Source of the DNA: JBQTIY01 sp052387675
Lineage (GTDB): Bacteria; Planctomycetota; B15-G4
DNA: 64,000 bases
Direction of reading: 5' to 3'
Assembly (NCBI GenBank): GCA_052387675.1
Contig: JBQTIY010000011.1
Coordinates: 240,921-304,920 of the forward strand
Shown here: positions 1 through 8,867 of the stretch, piece by piece
How the letters are laid out: each line of letters opens with the position of its first letter
Numbering within the stretch: position 1 is the stretch's first letter
The notes under the pieces: generated by a model
The model's database searches: none
What the model saw: only the letters and a program-made list of their open reading frames with translations
Told to the model about the DNA's origin: nothing
Program-made: the position numbers and the translations under genes

Positions 1-399
1 GCGGCTGCCCAGCACCATGTCTGCACCCGGCAGGGCGGCGAGCAAGTCGTGCAGGTACTCCGGCTGGTGGCTGAAGTCGCAGTCCATCTGCAGGATGAGG
101 TCGGCGCCCTCGGCGAGCGCGCGCGCGAAGCCGGCCAGGTAGGCCTTGCCCAGGCCCTCCTTGCCGCGGCGGTGCAGCACGGCCACGCGGCCAGGATGAC
201 GCAGGGCAAGTTGGTCGGCGAGTTGGCCGGTGCCGTCGGGCGAGGCATCGTCCACGACGAGGATGGACAGCACGGCGGGCTCGGCCGGGTCGGTGGGCGC
301 GGTGAGGCGCAGCGCCAGGAGCGCGGCGACCATGCGCTCCAGGTTGTCGGCCTCGTTGTAGGTCGGCAGCACGACGGTGATGCGGAGCGGCTGCGCCAT
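1..399 (-). CDS. Polyprenol-phosphate mannosyltransferase-like GT2 (C-terminus outside window)
   Basis: Translation of the minus strand from the ATG at 399 gives an open frame of 133 codons running off the window edge. It shows the GT-A start VVLPTYNEADNL, the nucleotide-binding VVDDASPDGT and the metal-binding QMDCDFSHQ, followed by a VLGSR segment. These are the hallmarks of dolichol/polyprenol-phosphate mannose synthases (DPM1-like), which load a sugar from a nucleotide donor onto a lipid phosphate at the inner membrane face. A paralogue lies at 3128-3910. It is divergent from the GT87-like gene at 508; a TAGAGT hexamer on the minus strand 13 nt before the ATG could be its -10 box. Family is clear, sugar is not. 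Confidence 0.85.
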   Translation of the reverse strand, partial: MAQPLRITVVLPTYNEADNLERMVAALLALRLTAPTDPAEPAVLSILVVDDASPDGTGQLADQLALRHPGRVAVLHRRGKEGLGKAYLAGFARALAEGADLILQMDCDFSHQPEYLHDLLAALPGADMVLGSR

Positions 400-507
400 G
401 TCGCGGTCGCCGACTCTAGCATCCGCTCGCGGCGCTCGGCGCGCGGGAAGTCGTGCGGGTCATTCCGCACGGGGGCCGGGCGCCTCCGGCTGATATCTTT
501 GGCCTCG

Positions 508-1860
508 ATGCGCCTGCGCACCACGATCCTTCTCGCCGCGGCCGGCACGGGACTGCTGCTCTGGGCGCTGCTCGCCACGGAGCAGGCCGGTGTGGGGACG
601 CGCGCCGACGGCAAGCCGGCCTACCCCTTCGTTCTGGAGGACCAGGCCGACCGCTGGGTCTACCAGCAGCGCGGCCGCTGGCTGCCCTCCGAGCGCGAGC
701 CCTACGTGGAGGAGCACTCGGAGTATCCGCAGCTCGCCACCTGGATGTTCGGGCTGCCCTACCTGTTCATGGAGCACTCGGTGCCGGTGGGCCGCGCGCA
801 GACGTCGGCCGAGTTCACGGCCGCGCGCGAGGACTCGCGGGCCTACTTCGACCGGCACCACGTGTCCATGGCCCTGGGCTATTTCGCACTGCTGGCGCTG
901 ACGGCCGCGGTGCTGCGGCAGCTCGGCCACTCGCCCGGCTACGCGCTCTTGCTGCTGCTGCCCGGCACGGCGTATTTCTCCTTCAATCGTTTCGATGCCT
1001 GGCCGGCCGCCTTCGTGGCGCTGGCCTGCCTGCTGCAGTTCCGCGGGCGGCGCAACGGCGCGGCGGCGGCGCTGGCTCTCGGCGCGATGATGAAGTGGTA
1101 CCCCGCACTGTTGCTGCCGCTCTTTCTGGCCCACAATCTTTGGAGTGAGCACGACGCCAAAGGTCGTGGCGGCGTGTCGGTGGGCCGGTTGTTCGCGGCG
1201 CTGCCGCGCGCCGTACTCGTGCCGGGACTGGTGGCCGGTGCTGTGATCACGGCCATCCTCAGTGTCAGCTACGTCGGCGGCGGCTGGGAGGCGGTCACAC
1301 ACGTCTACAGCCATCACGCCGGGCGCGTGCACAACCCGCCTTCGCTGGCGGCGGCGATCTTGGAGCCCTGGCGCTGGGGCCTGCTGCCGCTCGAGAGCTT
1401 CCCGCGCGTGTACCAGTGGCTCACGGTGCTGCAGTTCCTGCCGGCCGTGCTGCTGGCCCTTGTGCCGATCCGCAGCCGGACGGCACTGCTCTGGGCCTGC
1501 CTGGCCGTCGTGGTGGGCTTTGCCGAGTTCGGCAAGGTCTTCTCGCCGCAGTGGATCTGCTGGGTCTCGCCGCTGGCCCTGCTGCTGGCGCCCGGCCGGC
1601 GCACCCTGCTCGGCCTCATCGTGGCGCTCGAACTGCTCATCTACCTGCAGATCCCGCTGCTCTTCTACTCGCACATGACCACTCCGGAGGCGGCCGCGGC
1701 CCTGGCGCGCGGCCAACCGGCCATTCCGCCGGAAGCCTTTTTCTGGTGGGTCAGCGATGGGCGCCATCTGCTGCTCTTTGGGCTGTGGGCGTGGAGTCTG
1801 GCTGCTTTCCTGCGTACCGTGTCGCGCGGCGCCGAGGCCCCCGCCCCCGCCCTGCGCTAG
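508..1860 (+). CDS. DUF2029/GT87-like polytopic membrane glycosyltransferase
   Basis: 450 residues from the ATG at 508; an open frame runs further upstream but lacks coding character there, and a TATCTT hexamer sits 8 nt before this ATG. One N-terminal membrane segment (about 5-22) is followed by a hydrophilic loop to about residue 110 and then roughly eight more hydrophobic segments, including a conserved-type MKWYPALLLP stretch typical of the DUF2029/GT87 group. That family uses lipid-linked sugars on the outer face of the cytoplasmic membrane. It sits next to two DPM1-like genes that could supply such donors, and upstream of a GT9 gene on the same strand. The substrate cannot be told from sequence. 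Confidence 0.75.
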   Translation: MRLRTTILLAAAGTGLLLWALLATEQAGVGTRADGKPAYPFVLEDQADRWVYQQRGRWLPSEREPYVEEHSEYPQLATWMFGLPYLFMEHSVPVGRAQTSAEFTAAREDSRAYFDRHHVSMALGYFALLALTAAVLRQLGHSPGYALLLLLPGTAYFSFNRFDAWPAAFVALACLLQFRGRRNGAAAALALGAMMKWYPALLLPLFLAHNLWSEHDAKGRGGVSVGRLFAALPRAVLVPGLVAGAVITAILSVSYVGGGWEAVTHVYSHHAGRVHNPPSLAAAILEPWRWGLLPLESFPRVYQWLTVLQFLPAVLLALVPIRSRTALLWACLAVVVGFAEFGKVFSPQWICWVSPLALLLAPGRRTLLGLIVALELLIYLQIPLLFYSHMTTPEAAAALARGQPAIPPEAFFWWVSDGRHLLLFGLWAWSLAAFLRTVSRGAEAPAPALR

Positions 1861-1865
1861 AGTCC

Positions 1866-1940
1866 CCCGCCCCAAAAAGCCCCGCGCCGAAGAACCCCGC
1901 GTCGAGAAGCCCTGCGTCGAAAAGCCCTGCGTCGAAAAGC
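1866..1940 (+). repeat. Five 15-bp tandem units ending at the GT9 start codon
   Basis: Five 15-bp units abut the ATG at 1941. The last two (1911-1925 and 1926-1940) are identical, cctgcgtcgaaaagc; the three before are progressively diverged. In the frame of the following gene they would read as repeats of S-P-A-P/S-K, but no convincing start codon lies upstream except a GTG at 1791 inside the preceding gene. It is either an expanding leader or an N-terminal extension. Confidence 0.8.
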
Positions 1941-3131
1941 ATGGACCCGCTGAAAACTGACTGCCGCCACTTCCGGCCCGACCGCCCCTGCGCGCCCCAC
2001 AAGGCGCACGGCGTGATCTGCGCCACGTGCACCACGGATTACGACCCGGTGGCGCGGCGCGTGCTCATCGTGAAGTTGGCCGCGATCGGCGATGTGCTGC
2101 GCACCACCTGCTTGCTGCCCGGTATTCACCGGCGCTGGCCGGGCAGCCATGTCACCTGGATCACCGCACCCGGCGCCGTGGAGCTCTTCGCGGGCAACCG
2201 CCTCGTGGATCGCGTGCTGGCCTGGAAGAGCACGCCGGGCGCCGGCGCGCCGCTCGAACTGCTGGCCGAGAGTTTCGACGTGATCCTCAACACCGACACC
2301 GCGGGCGATGCCTGCGCGCTGGCGCACGTGGCGCGCCTGTCGCCCGGCGGGCAGCGCGTGGGCTTCGATCTCGATGCGCGCGGCGCGCCGCTGCCGCTCT
2401 CGCCGGCCGCCGAGACCTGGCTGGAACTCGGCGTGCGCGACGACAAGAAGCGCCAGAACACGCGCACCTATCAAGATCACATGGCCGCGATCTTGGGCGT
2501 GGACGACCGTCAGGAGCCGCCGATTCTGGAGTTGGACGAGGCGGCGCTCGGCAAGGGCCGTGCGGTCCTCGCGCGCATGGCGGTCGGCGCCCCACGCGGC
2601 CGCAGCGCCATTGTGGGACTGAACACCGGCGCCGGCGGACGCTGGCGCTTCAAGCGCTGGACTGAAACCGGCTACACGCAGCTCATCGCGCGGCTGGCGC
2701 GCGACGGCCACCGCGTGCTCTTGCTCGGCGGGCCCGAGGAAGTCGAGCGCAATCAGCGGCTCGCGCAGCAGAGCGGCGGGGCAGCCTTCGACACCGGCGG
2801 CGACAACAGCCTGCGCGAGTTCGCCGGCATCATCGAGCAGTGCGATGTTGTCGTGACCGGCGACACCCTCGCGCTGCACATTGCCAGCGCCCGCAGAAAG
2901 CGCCTCGTGGCACTCTTCGGCCCCACCTCGCTGCACGAGATCGAGGTCTTCGGGCGCGGCGAACGCCTGGCCCCCGAGCTTGATTGCTTGGTCTGCTACA
3001 AGACCGACTGCGACTTCGTGCCCAACTGCATGGAGTCGCTCAGCACCGAGGTGGTGCACGCCGCCGTGCTGCGGCAGATTGCCGCGCTGCACTCGGAGAC
3101 GGCCAAGCCGGCTCCGCAGGCGCGTCGATGA
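1941..3131 (+). CDS. Glycosyltransferase family 9 (heptosyltransferase-like)
   Basis: 396 residues. After a Cys-bearing N-terminal tail (C8, C17, C27, C30) comes the GT9 opening VLIVKLAAIGDVLRTTCLLPG, and the C-terminal half carries VGLNTGAGGRW, a VLLLGGPEE segment and the VVTGDTLALHIASA nucleotide-sugar site. GT9 enzymes (WaaC/WaaF/RfaQ type) are cytosolic, membrane-associated GT-B transferases for lipopolysaccharide core sugars. A second Cys cluster (DCLVCYKTDCDFVPNC) near the end matches the Cys-rich tail seen in many non-enterobacterial GT9 proteins and may bind metal together with the N-terminal Cys. The stop overlaps the ATG of the next gene by 4 nt (ATGA), indicating one operon. Confidence 0.85.
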   Translation: MDPLKTDCRHFRPDRPCAPHKAHGVICATCTTDYDPVARRVLIVKLAAIGDVLRTTCLLPGIHRRWPGSHVTWITAPGAVELFAGNRLVDRVLAWKSTPGAGAPLELLAESFDVILNTDTAGDACALAHVARLSPGGQRVGFDLDARGAPLPLSPAAETWLELGVRDDKKRQNTRTYQDHMAAILGVDDRQEPPILELDEAALGKGRAVLARMAVGAPRGRSAIVGLNTGAGGRWRFKRWTETGYTQLIARLARDGHRVLLLGGPEEVERNQRLAQQSGGAAFDTGGDNSLREFAGIIEQCDVVVTGDTLALHIASARRKRLVALFGPTSLHEIEVFGRGERLAPELDCLVCYKTDCDFVPNCMESLSTEVVHAAVLRQIAALHSETAKPAPQARR

Positions 3132-3910
3132 GCGCCCAGCCGAGTCCCGCGAAGCACGCGGCCGCGGGTGCCGGCGCAGTGGGCCGCATCGTCGTCACCG
3201 TGCCGACCTACAACGAGATCGAGAACATCGTCTCGCTGTGCCGCGCGATCTTGGGCCAGGACGGCCGCATCGAGGTGCTCGTGGTGGATGACAACTCGCC
3301 CGACGGCACGTGGCGCGCCGTGGCCGAACTCGCCGCGACGGAGCCGCGCGTGCGTCTGCTGCATCGCACCACCGACCGCGGCCGCGGCCGCGCCGGCCGC
3401 GCCGGCTTTCTGGCCGCGCTCGAACGCCAAGCGGACCTGGTCTTCGAGATGGATGCTGACTGGAGCCATCACCCCGAGCACCTGCCCGCGATGATCGCGG
3501 CGCTGGGCGCGCACGACGTCGTGCTGGGCAGCCGGCAAGTGCCGGGCGGCGCCGACATCGGGCGGCCGCCGGCGCGCATCTGGCTCACACACGCGAGCAA
3601 CCTCTACGTGCGCCTCGTGCTCGGCCTGCCGGTGCGCGACTGCAACAGCGGCTACCGCGGCTTCCGCGCCAGCGCGCTGCGCGCCATCGAAGTGGAGTCG
3701 GCTTTCTCGCCGGGCCCCGCCCTGGTGCACGAACTGCTCTACAAAGCCAAGGTCCGCCGACTGCGCCTCACCGAGGTGCCGATTCAGTTCCGAGAGCGCG
3801 AGCGCGGCACGTCCACGCTCACATTCGCCACGCTCTTGCGCTCCTACACGACGATCCTGCGCCTGCGCTGGCTCGGGCTCACCGGCCGGCTCTTCGCGAG
3901 GGCGGCATGA
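3128..3910 (+). CDS. Polyprenol monophosphomannose synthase-like GT2
   Basis: 260 residues; ATG at 3128 overlaps the preceding stop. Shows VTVPTYNEIENI, VVDDNSPDGTW, FEMDADWSHHPEHLP and VLGSRQVPGG, in the order found in DPM1-type synthases, then NSGYRGFRASAL near the C-terminus. It has no C-terminal membrane segments, so it is the soluble, peripheral type. The expected reaction is transfer of mannose or a similar sugar from GDP/UDP donor to polyprenyl phosphate, providing donors for the GT39- and GT87-like membrane enzymes nearby. Overlaps the next gene by 4 nt (ATGA), so translation is probably coupled. Confidence 0.88.
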   Translation: MSAQPSPAKHAAAGAGAVGRIVVTVPTYNEIENIVSLCRAILGQDGRIEVLVVDDNSPDGTWRAVAELAATEPRVRLLHRTTDRGRGRAGRAGFLAALERQADLVFEMDADWSHHPEHLPAMIAALGAHDVVLGSRQVPGGADIGRPPARIWLTHASNLYVRLVLGLPVRDCNSGYRGFRASALRAIEVESAFSPGPALVHELLYKAKVRRLRLTEVPIQFRERERGTSTLTFATLLRSYTTILRLRWLGLTGRLFARAA

Positions 3911-5400
3911 GGAACACCCAGGCTGGTCGAGGCTTGGCGCGCCTGCTGCTGAGTGGCCTTGCCCTGATGAGTGGTCTCGCCTTGGGAGGCTTGGCGGTTG
4001 CTGCCTGCGGCGACAGCGCGCCGCCGCCCCCGCGCTGGAACGTGCTGGTGCTCACGCTCGACACGGTGCGCGCCGACCGCCTCGGCGCCTACGGACACAC
4101 CGCACGCGACATCACCCCACACCTCGACGCTCTGGCGGCCGAGAGCGTGCTCTTCGAGCAGGCCTTCTCCAACAGCAGTTTCACGCCGCCCACGCACGCC
4201 TCGATCTTCACCGGCCTGCTGCCCGCCGAGCACGGCCTGCTGCACTGGAACTACCAGCTCGCCAAGGGCGTGAAAACCGCAGCCGAGATTTTCAGCGAGG
4301 CCGGCTATCGCACCGGCGCCTTCACACCGATGCAGACGCTCCTCAGTCTGGGCCTGCGCCGCGGCTTCGAGGAGAAGCAAAGCCCGCCCTACCAGAAGGT
4401 GCAGACCGCGCTGGGCGAACAGGTGGTGCTGGCCGACGCGGATGCGCTCAACGCCGCCGCGCTGCCGTGGCTCACCTCGAGCAGCAGCCAGCCCTTCTTT
4501 GCCTGGATCCATTACTACGACGCGCATCGGCCCTACGGCCGGCAGGGCGCCGAATGGGCCGGGCGCTACACCGAGCGCGACGACTTCCGGCTCGGCGCAG
4601 AAGCGGTCGGCGCGATCGAGCAGTGGTACCAGCTCACGCCGGCCAAGCGCGCCGCCATGGGCCTCACCCCCGAGCAGACACAGATCATCAAGGACAAGTA
4701 CGACGGCGGCCTCTCCTATTTGGACGACCGCGTCGGCCGGCTGCTTGCCGAGCTGCGGCGCAGCGGCGTGCTGGAGCGCACGCTGCTCATCGTGCTGGCC
4801 GATCACGGAGAAGTGCTGGACGAGCACGAAGAGGAGTGGTTCTCGCACGACCCCCATCTCTGGACTGAGAACACGCACATTCCGCTGCTGATCCGCTTCC
4901 CGGACGGCATGCACGCCAAGCAGCGCGTGCCCGGCTTGGTCAGCCAAGTGGATGTGCTGCCCACGCTGCTAGACCTCTTCCGCTTGCCGCCCGGTGATCC
5001 TGAGCCCGCCGGCCGGAGCCTGCTGCCGTTCATCGAGGTGGCCGCCCGAGGCGAGACTCTGCCGCCGCGCGTCGTGCTGGCCGATCGCATCGGCGATGAC
5101 CGCGTGCCGGAGAACGCGCCTCCCGAACGCCTGGCCCAGAAGCGCGACCACAAGCGCAGTGTGCGCAAAGGCGAGCACCTGCTGCTCGTGGAACACGACC
5201 GCGGCAATCGCACGACACTGCACACCGTCGAAGGCGGCGCCCGCGAGGCGCGCGACATCTCGGCCGACGAGCCCAAACTTCTCGAACAACTCCTGCGCAT
5301 CTACGGTGATCTGCTTTCGGCACTGCGCAGGCCAGCCGACACGCAGTCGAGCGATCTGGACGAGAACGACCGGATCTTCCTCGATCAGATGGGCTACTAG
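3907..5400 (+). CDS. Sulfatase/alkaline phosphatase-fold lipoprotein, Thr at nucleophile position
   Basis: 497 residues with a hydrophobic N-terminus ending in a lipobox-like AVAAC (C34). The metal motif LTLDTVRADRLGAYG (D52) and the later VLADHGE mark the alkaline-phosphatase superfamily, sulfatase branch. The nucleophile box reads T93-P-P-T-H97-A-S-I-F-T-G where sulfatases have C/S-x-P-x-R; no formylglycine can form. Thr nucleophiles occur in phosphatases and phosphotransferases of this fold, so phosphoester or phosphoethanolamine-type chemistry on envelope glycans is as likely as sulfate hydrolysis. It is the last of three 4-nt-overlapping genes and is followed 3 nt later by a degenerate paralogue. 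Confidence 0.82.
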   Translation: MRNTQAGRGLARLLLSGLALMSGLALGGLAVAACGDSAPPPPRWNVLVLTLDTVRADRLGAYGHTARDITPHLDALAAESVLFEQAFSNSSFTPPTHASIFTGLLPAEHGLLHWNYQLAKGVKTAAEIFSEAGYRTGAFTPMQTLLSLGLRRGFEEKQSPPYQKVQTALGEQVVLADADALNAAALPWLTSSSSQPFFAWIHYYDAHRPYGRQGAEWAGRYTERDDFRLGAEAVGAIEQWYQLTPAKRAAMGLTPEQTQIIKDKYDGGLSYLDDRVGRLLAELRRSGVLERTLLIVLADHGEVLDEHEEEWFSHDPHLWTENTHIPLLIRFPDGMHAKQRVPGLVSQVDVLPTLLDLFRLPPGDPEPAGRSLLPFIEVAARGETLPPRVVLADRIGDDRVPENAPPERLAQKRDHKRSVRKGEHLLLVEHDRGNRTTLHTVEGGAREARDISADEPKLLEQLLRIYGDLLSALRRPADTQSSDLDENDRIFLDQMGY

Positions 5401-5403
5401 CGC

Positions 5404-6762
5404 ATGAGCGGCGCGCGGGGCCCGCGACTCTGGACCGCGCTGCTCATCGGCCTCGCACTGCTCTTCCCAGTGGGCGCGCTGCTGCAACCCTGGCTCTGGC
5501 CCGCGCGCTCGCAACTGCCGGCCGTGCCGCGTCAGCTCAACCAGCCGGTGATCCTCATCACCGTGGCGGGGCTGCGCGCCGACAGACTGCACCACTTGGG
5601 CTACGCGCGAGCGACGTCGCCGTCCATCGACCGCCTGGCCGACTCCGGTGTGAGCTTCCAGACCTTCTACGCCAGCAGCAACGATGCGCTGAGCACGGCC
5701 GCCGCGCTGCTCACCGGACTTTGCCCGCTGCAAACGGGCCTGGGGTCGGCGCCGCCCGGACCGGCCGGGCCGGGGCGCAGCGACGCGCGTGTCCTGCCGG
5801 CTGAGCAGGAGACTCTCGCCGAGCGCGCACTCGCGGCGCGCTACAGCACCGCCGCCGTGCTCTCCAATCCCGCGCTCATCGGGCACGGCCTCGAACAGGG
5901 CTTCAGCCAAGTGGCGGCCTTGCCCGGCGCGACAGCCGAGCAGGCGCTCAGCGCGGCGGCAGCGCTCCTGCCCTCCTTGGGCGATCGCTTCCTCTTGTGG
6001 ATCGACCTCGGCGACCTCTGCGCGCCCTACGGCGGCGACTCACTGGACCTCGCGCGCTTCGCTCCGGACGCGCCGCCGGGCTTCGGCTCGCAGCCCGGTG
6101 ACTACGACCTCGATGAGGCGAGCCTCGCGGCGCGCGGCTTCGGCGCGCGCGAGCGCGCTTGGCTCTCGGCGCGCTACGACGCGGCGCTCTTTGCGCTCGA
6201 TGCGGCCGTCGGGCGCTTCGTGGAAACGCTCTCGGCGCAGAACCGCCTGCACACGCTCACGCTCTGCCTCACCGGCCTGCGCGGCGAGCGGCTGGACGAG
6301 CGCGCCGGCCGCGCCTTCACGCACGGCGTCGACCTCTACGAGCCGAGCCTGCGCGTGCCCTTCGTGCTCACGCTGCCGGCCAAGTTTGTGCGCGGGCTGC
6401 GCCTCGACCGCCTCGGCCACTCCGTGGATGTCGCCCCCACGCTCGCCGACCTGGGCCTGCGGCAGGCCTGGCCCGGCACGAGCGGCATCTCGCTGGCCGT
6501 CGCGATTCGCTATCAGCAGCACCCCAACAAGTTCATCTTTGCGCAGGGAGCGCTGCAGCCGCGCCGAGACGAGCCCGCGCTGGCCGGTCAGGTGCTGCGC
6601 CTGCCCACGCACAAGCTCATCACCAACGCCACCTTCACGCGCAACGAGCTGTACCTCATCGCCTCCGATCCGGGCGAGACGACGCCGGTGGCGGTGAATG
6701 CCCTGCAGCTCGATGTGCTCGCCGGGCACGGCCGCGCCTGGTTCGACGCCTGCGTGCGCTGA
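5404..6762 (+). CDS. Sulfatase-fold pseudoenzyme, membrane-anchored
   Basis: 452 residues; one N-terminal membrane segment (about 10-28) then a periplasmic domain. It aligns with its upstream neighbour, but every catalytic element is altered: the metal motif LDTVRAD has become VAGLRAD, the nucleophile box is A-L-S-T-A-A-A-L-L-T-G, and the DHGE loop has become TGLRGE. The fold pattern (TSPSIDRLADSGVSFQTFYAS, ALLTGLCPLQTGL) is intact and the frame is undamaged, so it is a maintained non-catalytic protein, perhaps a partner or scaffold for the enzyme encoded 3 nt upstream. Convergent with the GT39-like gene at 6812-8800. Confidence 0.75.
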   Translation: MSGARGPRLWTALLIGLALLFPVGALLQPWLWPARSQLPAVPRQLNQPVILITVAGLRADRLHHLGYARATSPSIDRLADSGVSFQTFYASSNDALSTAAALLTGLCPLQTGLGSAPPGPAGPGRSDARVLPAEQETLAERALAARYSTAAVLSNPALIGHGLEQGFSQVAALPGATAEQALSAAAALLPSLGDRFLLWIDLGDLCAPYGGDSLDLARFAPDAPPGFGSQPGDYDLDEASLAARGFGARERAWLSARYDAALFALDAAVGRFVETLSAQNRLHTLTLCLTGLRGERLDERAGRAFTHGVDLYEPSLRVPFVLTLPAKFVRGLRLDRLGHSVDVAPTLADLGLRQAWPGTSGISLAVAIRYQQHPNKFIFAQGALQPRRDEPALAGQVLRLPTHKLITNATFTRNELYLIASDPGETTPVAVNALQLDVLAGHGRAWFDACVR

Positions 6763-6811
6763 GCGCGCCGGCGCAGCGGCCGCGGCCCGTCGCCCTGCGC
6801 TGGGCGCGGCT

Positions 6812-8800
6812 TTAGAAGCCGGTTGTGCGCGGCTTGGCCGTGCGCGCCGCGTTCATCTCTTCGGGCGTGAGCCGGTACATGCGGATCGTGTGACCGATCA
6901 TGAACTCCGGCTGCTTGTCGGCTAGGAAGGCATAGGCCTCGGGCATGCGGAGCTGGAGCGCCAAGTGCACCGCCACCCAGGGCTGCTGCGGAGTGTCGAG
7001 ATTCTGTCCGCCGAAGATCGGCCGATAGCGCACGCCCCAGACCTCGGGATCGCCCTCGGTGTACGGGTCGTAATAGATCCAGTCCGGCTCGTCCGGCTCG
7101 TCCGGCGCGCCGGGCGCGACTTGCGCGCGTGTGCGACTGGCCATCCAGCGCCCGAGGCGCGCCGTGTCCTGGCCCCAGTCGTCGCCGATGATCGACCAGC
7201 GCCAGCCGTTCTCGGGTCCGCCCACCCACTCGTTGAAGTACATGTGGTTCTGCGGCTGGCGCGCGAGGCTGGCGAGGCTGGCCCAGAGCACGAGCACGCC
7301 AACGGCGGACATCGTGGGCGCGGCGGCGGCCGGCGCGCGGCCGGCGCGGAAGAGCAAGGCCGCGGCCACGAGCGGAACGATGAGCGTCAGTTCATGACGG
7401 AGGTGCCAGGCTCCCGTGTCGCCGAAGCCGAAGCGGCCGAGCAGCGCCGCGAGCACGAGCAGCGCGACGGCCAAGCGCCGTTCGCCGCGGCCGAGCAGCG
7501 AGGGATCGGCAAAGCGACTGGCCGCCACGGCGAAGAAGGGCACGACCGGCAGCGCGTACTTGAAGCCAAGCTGCACATCGCCCAGTGAGAGGAAGGCCAG
7601 CAGCAGCAGGGGATAGAGCCAGAGCGCCGCTTCGTGGAGCGCTCCTCGCCAAGCGCGCCACAGCGCCAGCAGCGAGAGCAGCAGCAAGAGCGAGAAGCCC
7701 TCGGGATTCTTGATCAGCCAGCTCAGCGCGAAGAACTCGGGCGCGCCCTGCTTGCTCACCTCTCCGCGCCAGTAGTTGCTGTGCCCCGACTCGGCGTGCT
7801 CGGTCTGATGATCGAAACCCTTGAGCAGCGAGAGCAGCGGAATGGGCTGGTCGCTGCCGAAGACGCGCTGCAGTCCGCTCTCGAGCGCCTCGTTGTGGAA
7901 GACGCGGCCGTCGGCGCCCTTGAGTCCGAAGCGCGGATGCACGCGCGCTTCGGCGAGCGAACGGGCCTCGCCGAGATAGAGCAGCCAGAGCACACCCAAG
8001 GCGGCGGCCCCGCCCACAAAGGCCCAGCCCAGCAGCGCCGGCCGGCGCCAAGCCAGCGCGGCGACCAGCACGATGAGCCCGAAGACCGGCAGGAGCATGA
8101 GCGCACTGAGCTTGCTGCCGAGGGCCAGACCAAGCATCAAAGCGCAGAGCAGCAGGTGTCGCTTGGCTCCGGCTGGCAACGGGCCCTGCCGCTCGCCGTG
8201 CAGCCAGCGCCAGAGATGGAAGCAGGCGAGGAAGCCGAAGACCGTGAGCGCGAAATCGTTGCCGGCGGTCGTGGCGTGCGCAATGAGATTGGGATTGAGC
8301 GCGGCGAGCGCCAGCGCCACGAGCCCGGCCGAGCCGCCGAAGGCCAAGGCCGCCCAACGCCAGACGTAGAGCAGCAGCAGCACGCCGAGGACCAGTCCGG
8401 GCAGACGCGCGAGAAAGAGCATCGTGGCCGCGCTGGCCCGCGGCTGATGCGCGAAGAACTGGAACTCGATGCCGGGCCGCACTTGGTAGTCGGGCGGCAG
8501 CTCCAGGTCGAGAGCCAGCAGCGGCAGCGCCAGCAGATACTTGGCCAGCGGCGGGTGCTCGCGGTTGAACGAGAGGTCGCCGGTGACGAGGTAGCTGTAC
8601 CCGCTGAGCAGATACATCGGCTCGTCGTAGGCCTCGGAATCGGAGGCCGCCCGCCAGGCGCCGAGCACCACAAAAAGCAGGACGAGCATCGCAACGAGCC
8701 AGCGGTGCTGGCCTGCTGGCCGCTGATCGACCGGTTGCGGCGGCGCTGGTGGCGGGGCCTGCGCTGACGTCCCGGCCGGATTGCTCGCCGCCTCACTCAC
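6812..8800 (-). CDS. GT39-type membrane glycosyltransferase
   Basis: 662 residues from a GTG at 8800. A proline-rich cytosolic tail (1-30) precedes the first membrane segment; the first external loop has SEAYDEPMYLLSGYSYL and FNREHPPLAKYLLALP. An acidic pair in loop 1 followed by an [E/D]HPP-L-x-K element is the signature of GT39/PMT-like, phospholipid-carrier-dependent glycosyltransferases. About ten further hydrophobic segments follow, then a soluble C-terminal domain (about 540-662) containing a GGPENGWRWSIIGDDWGQD segment, as in planctomycete-type GT39 proteins. It should transfer a lipid-linked sugar to a protein or glycan outside the cytoplasm. Confidence 0.8.
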   Translation of the reverse strand: MSEAASNPAGTSAQAPPPAPPQPVDQRPAGQHRWLVAMLVLLFVVLGAWRAASDSEAYDEPMYLLSGYSYLVTGDLSFNREHPPLAKYLLALPLLALDLELPPDYQVRPGIEFQFFAHQPRASAATMLFLARLPGLVLGVLLLLYVWRWAALAFGGSAGLVALALAALNPNLIAHATTAGNDFALTVFGFLACFHLWRWLHGERQGPLPAGAKRHLLLCALMLGLALGSKLSALMLLPVFGLIVLVAALAWRRPALLGWAFVGGAAALGVLWLLYLGEARSLAEARVHPRFGLKGADGRVFHNEALESGLQRVFGSDQPIPLLSLLKGFDHQTEHAESGHSNYWRGEVSKQGAPEFFALSWLIKNPEGFSLLLLLSLLALWRAWRGALHEAALWLYPLLLLAFLSLGDVQLGFKYALPVVPFFAVAASRFADPSLLGRGERRLAVALLVLAALLGRFGFGDTGAWHLRHELTLIVPLVAAALLFRAGRAPAAAAPTMSAVGVLVLWASLASLARQPQNHMYFNEWVGGPENGWRWSIIGDDWGQDTARLGRWMASRTRAQVAPGAPDEPDEPDWIYYDPYTEGDPEVWGVRYRPIFGGQNLDTPQQPWVAVHLALQLRMPEAYAFLADKQPEFMIGHTIRMYRLTPEEMNAARTAKPRTTGF

Positions 8801-8867
8801 CGAGCAGATGCTCGCACACGCGACGCGGACCCGGAAGCCCGCGCCGCGTGTGCGCCTTGCTCAGCGC

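Noticed and set aside
460..1875. 471-codon minus-strand open frame
   Set aside because: Antisense to the GT87-like gene, with composition typical of a shadow frame.
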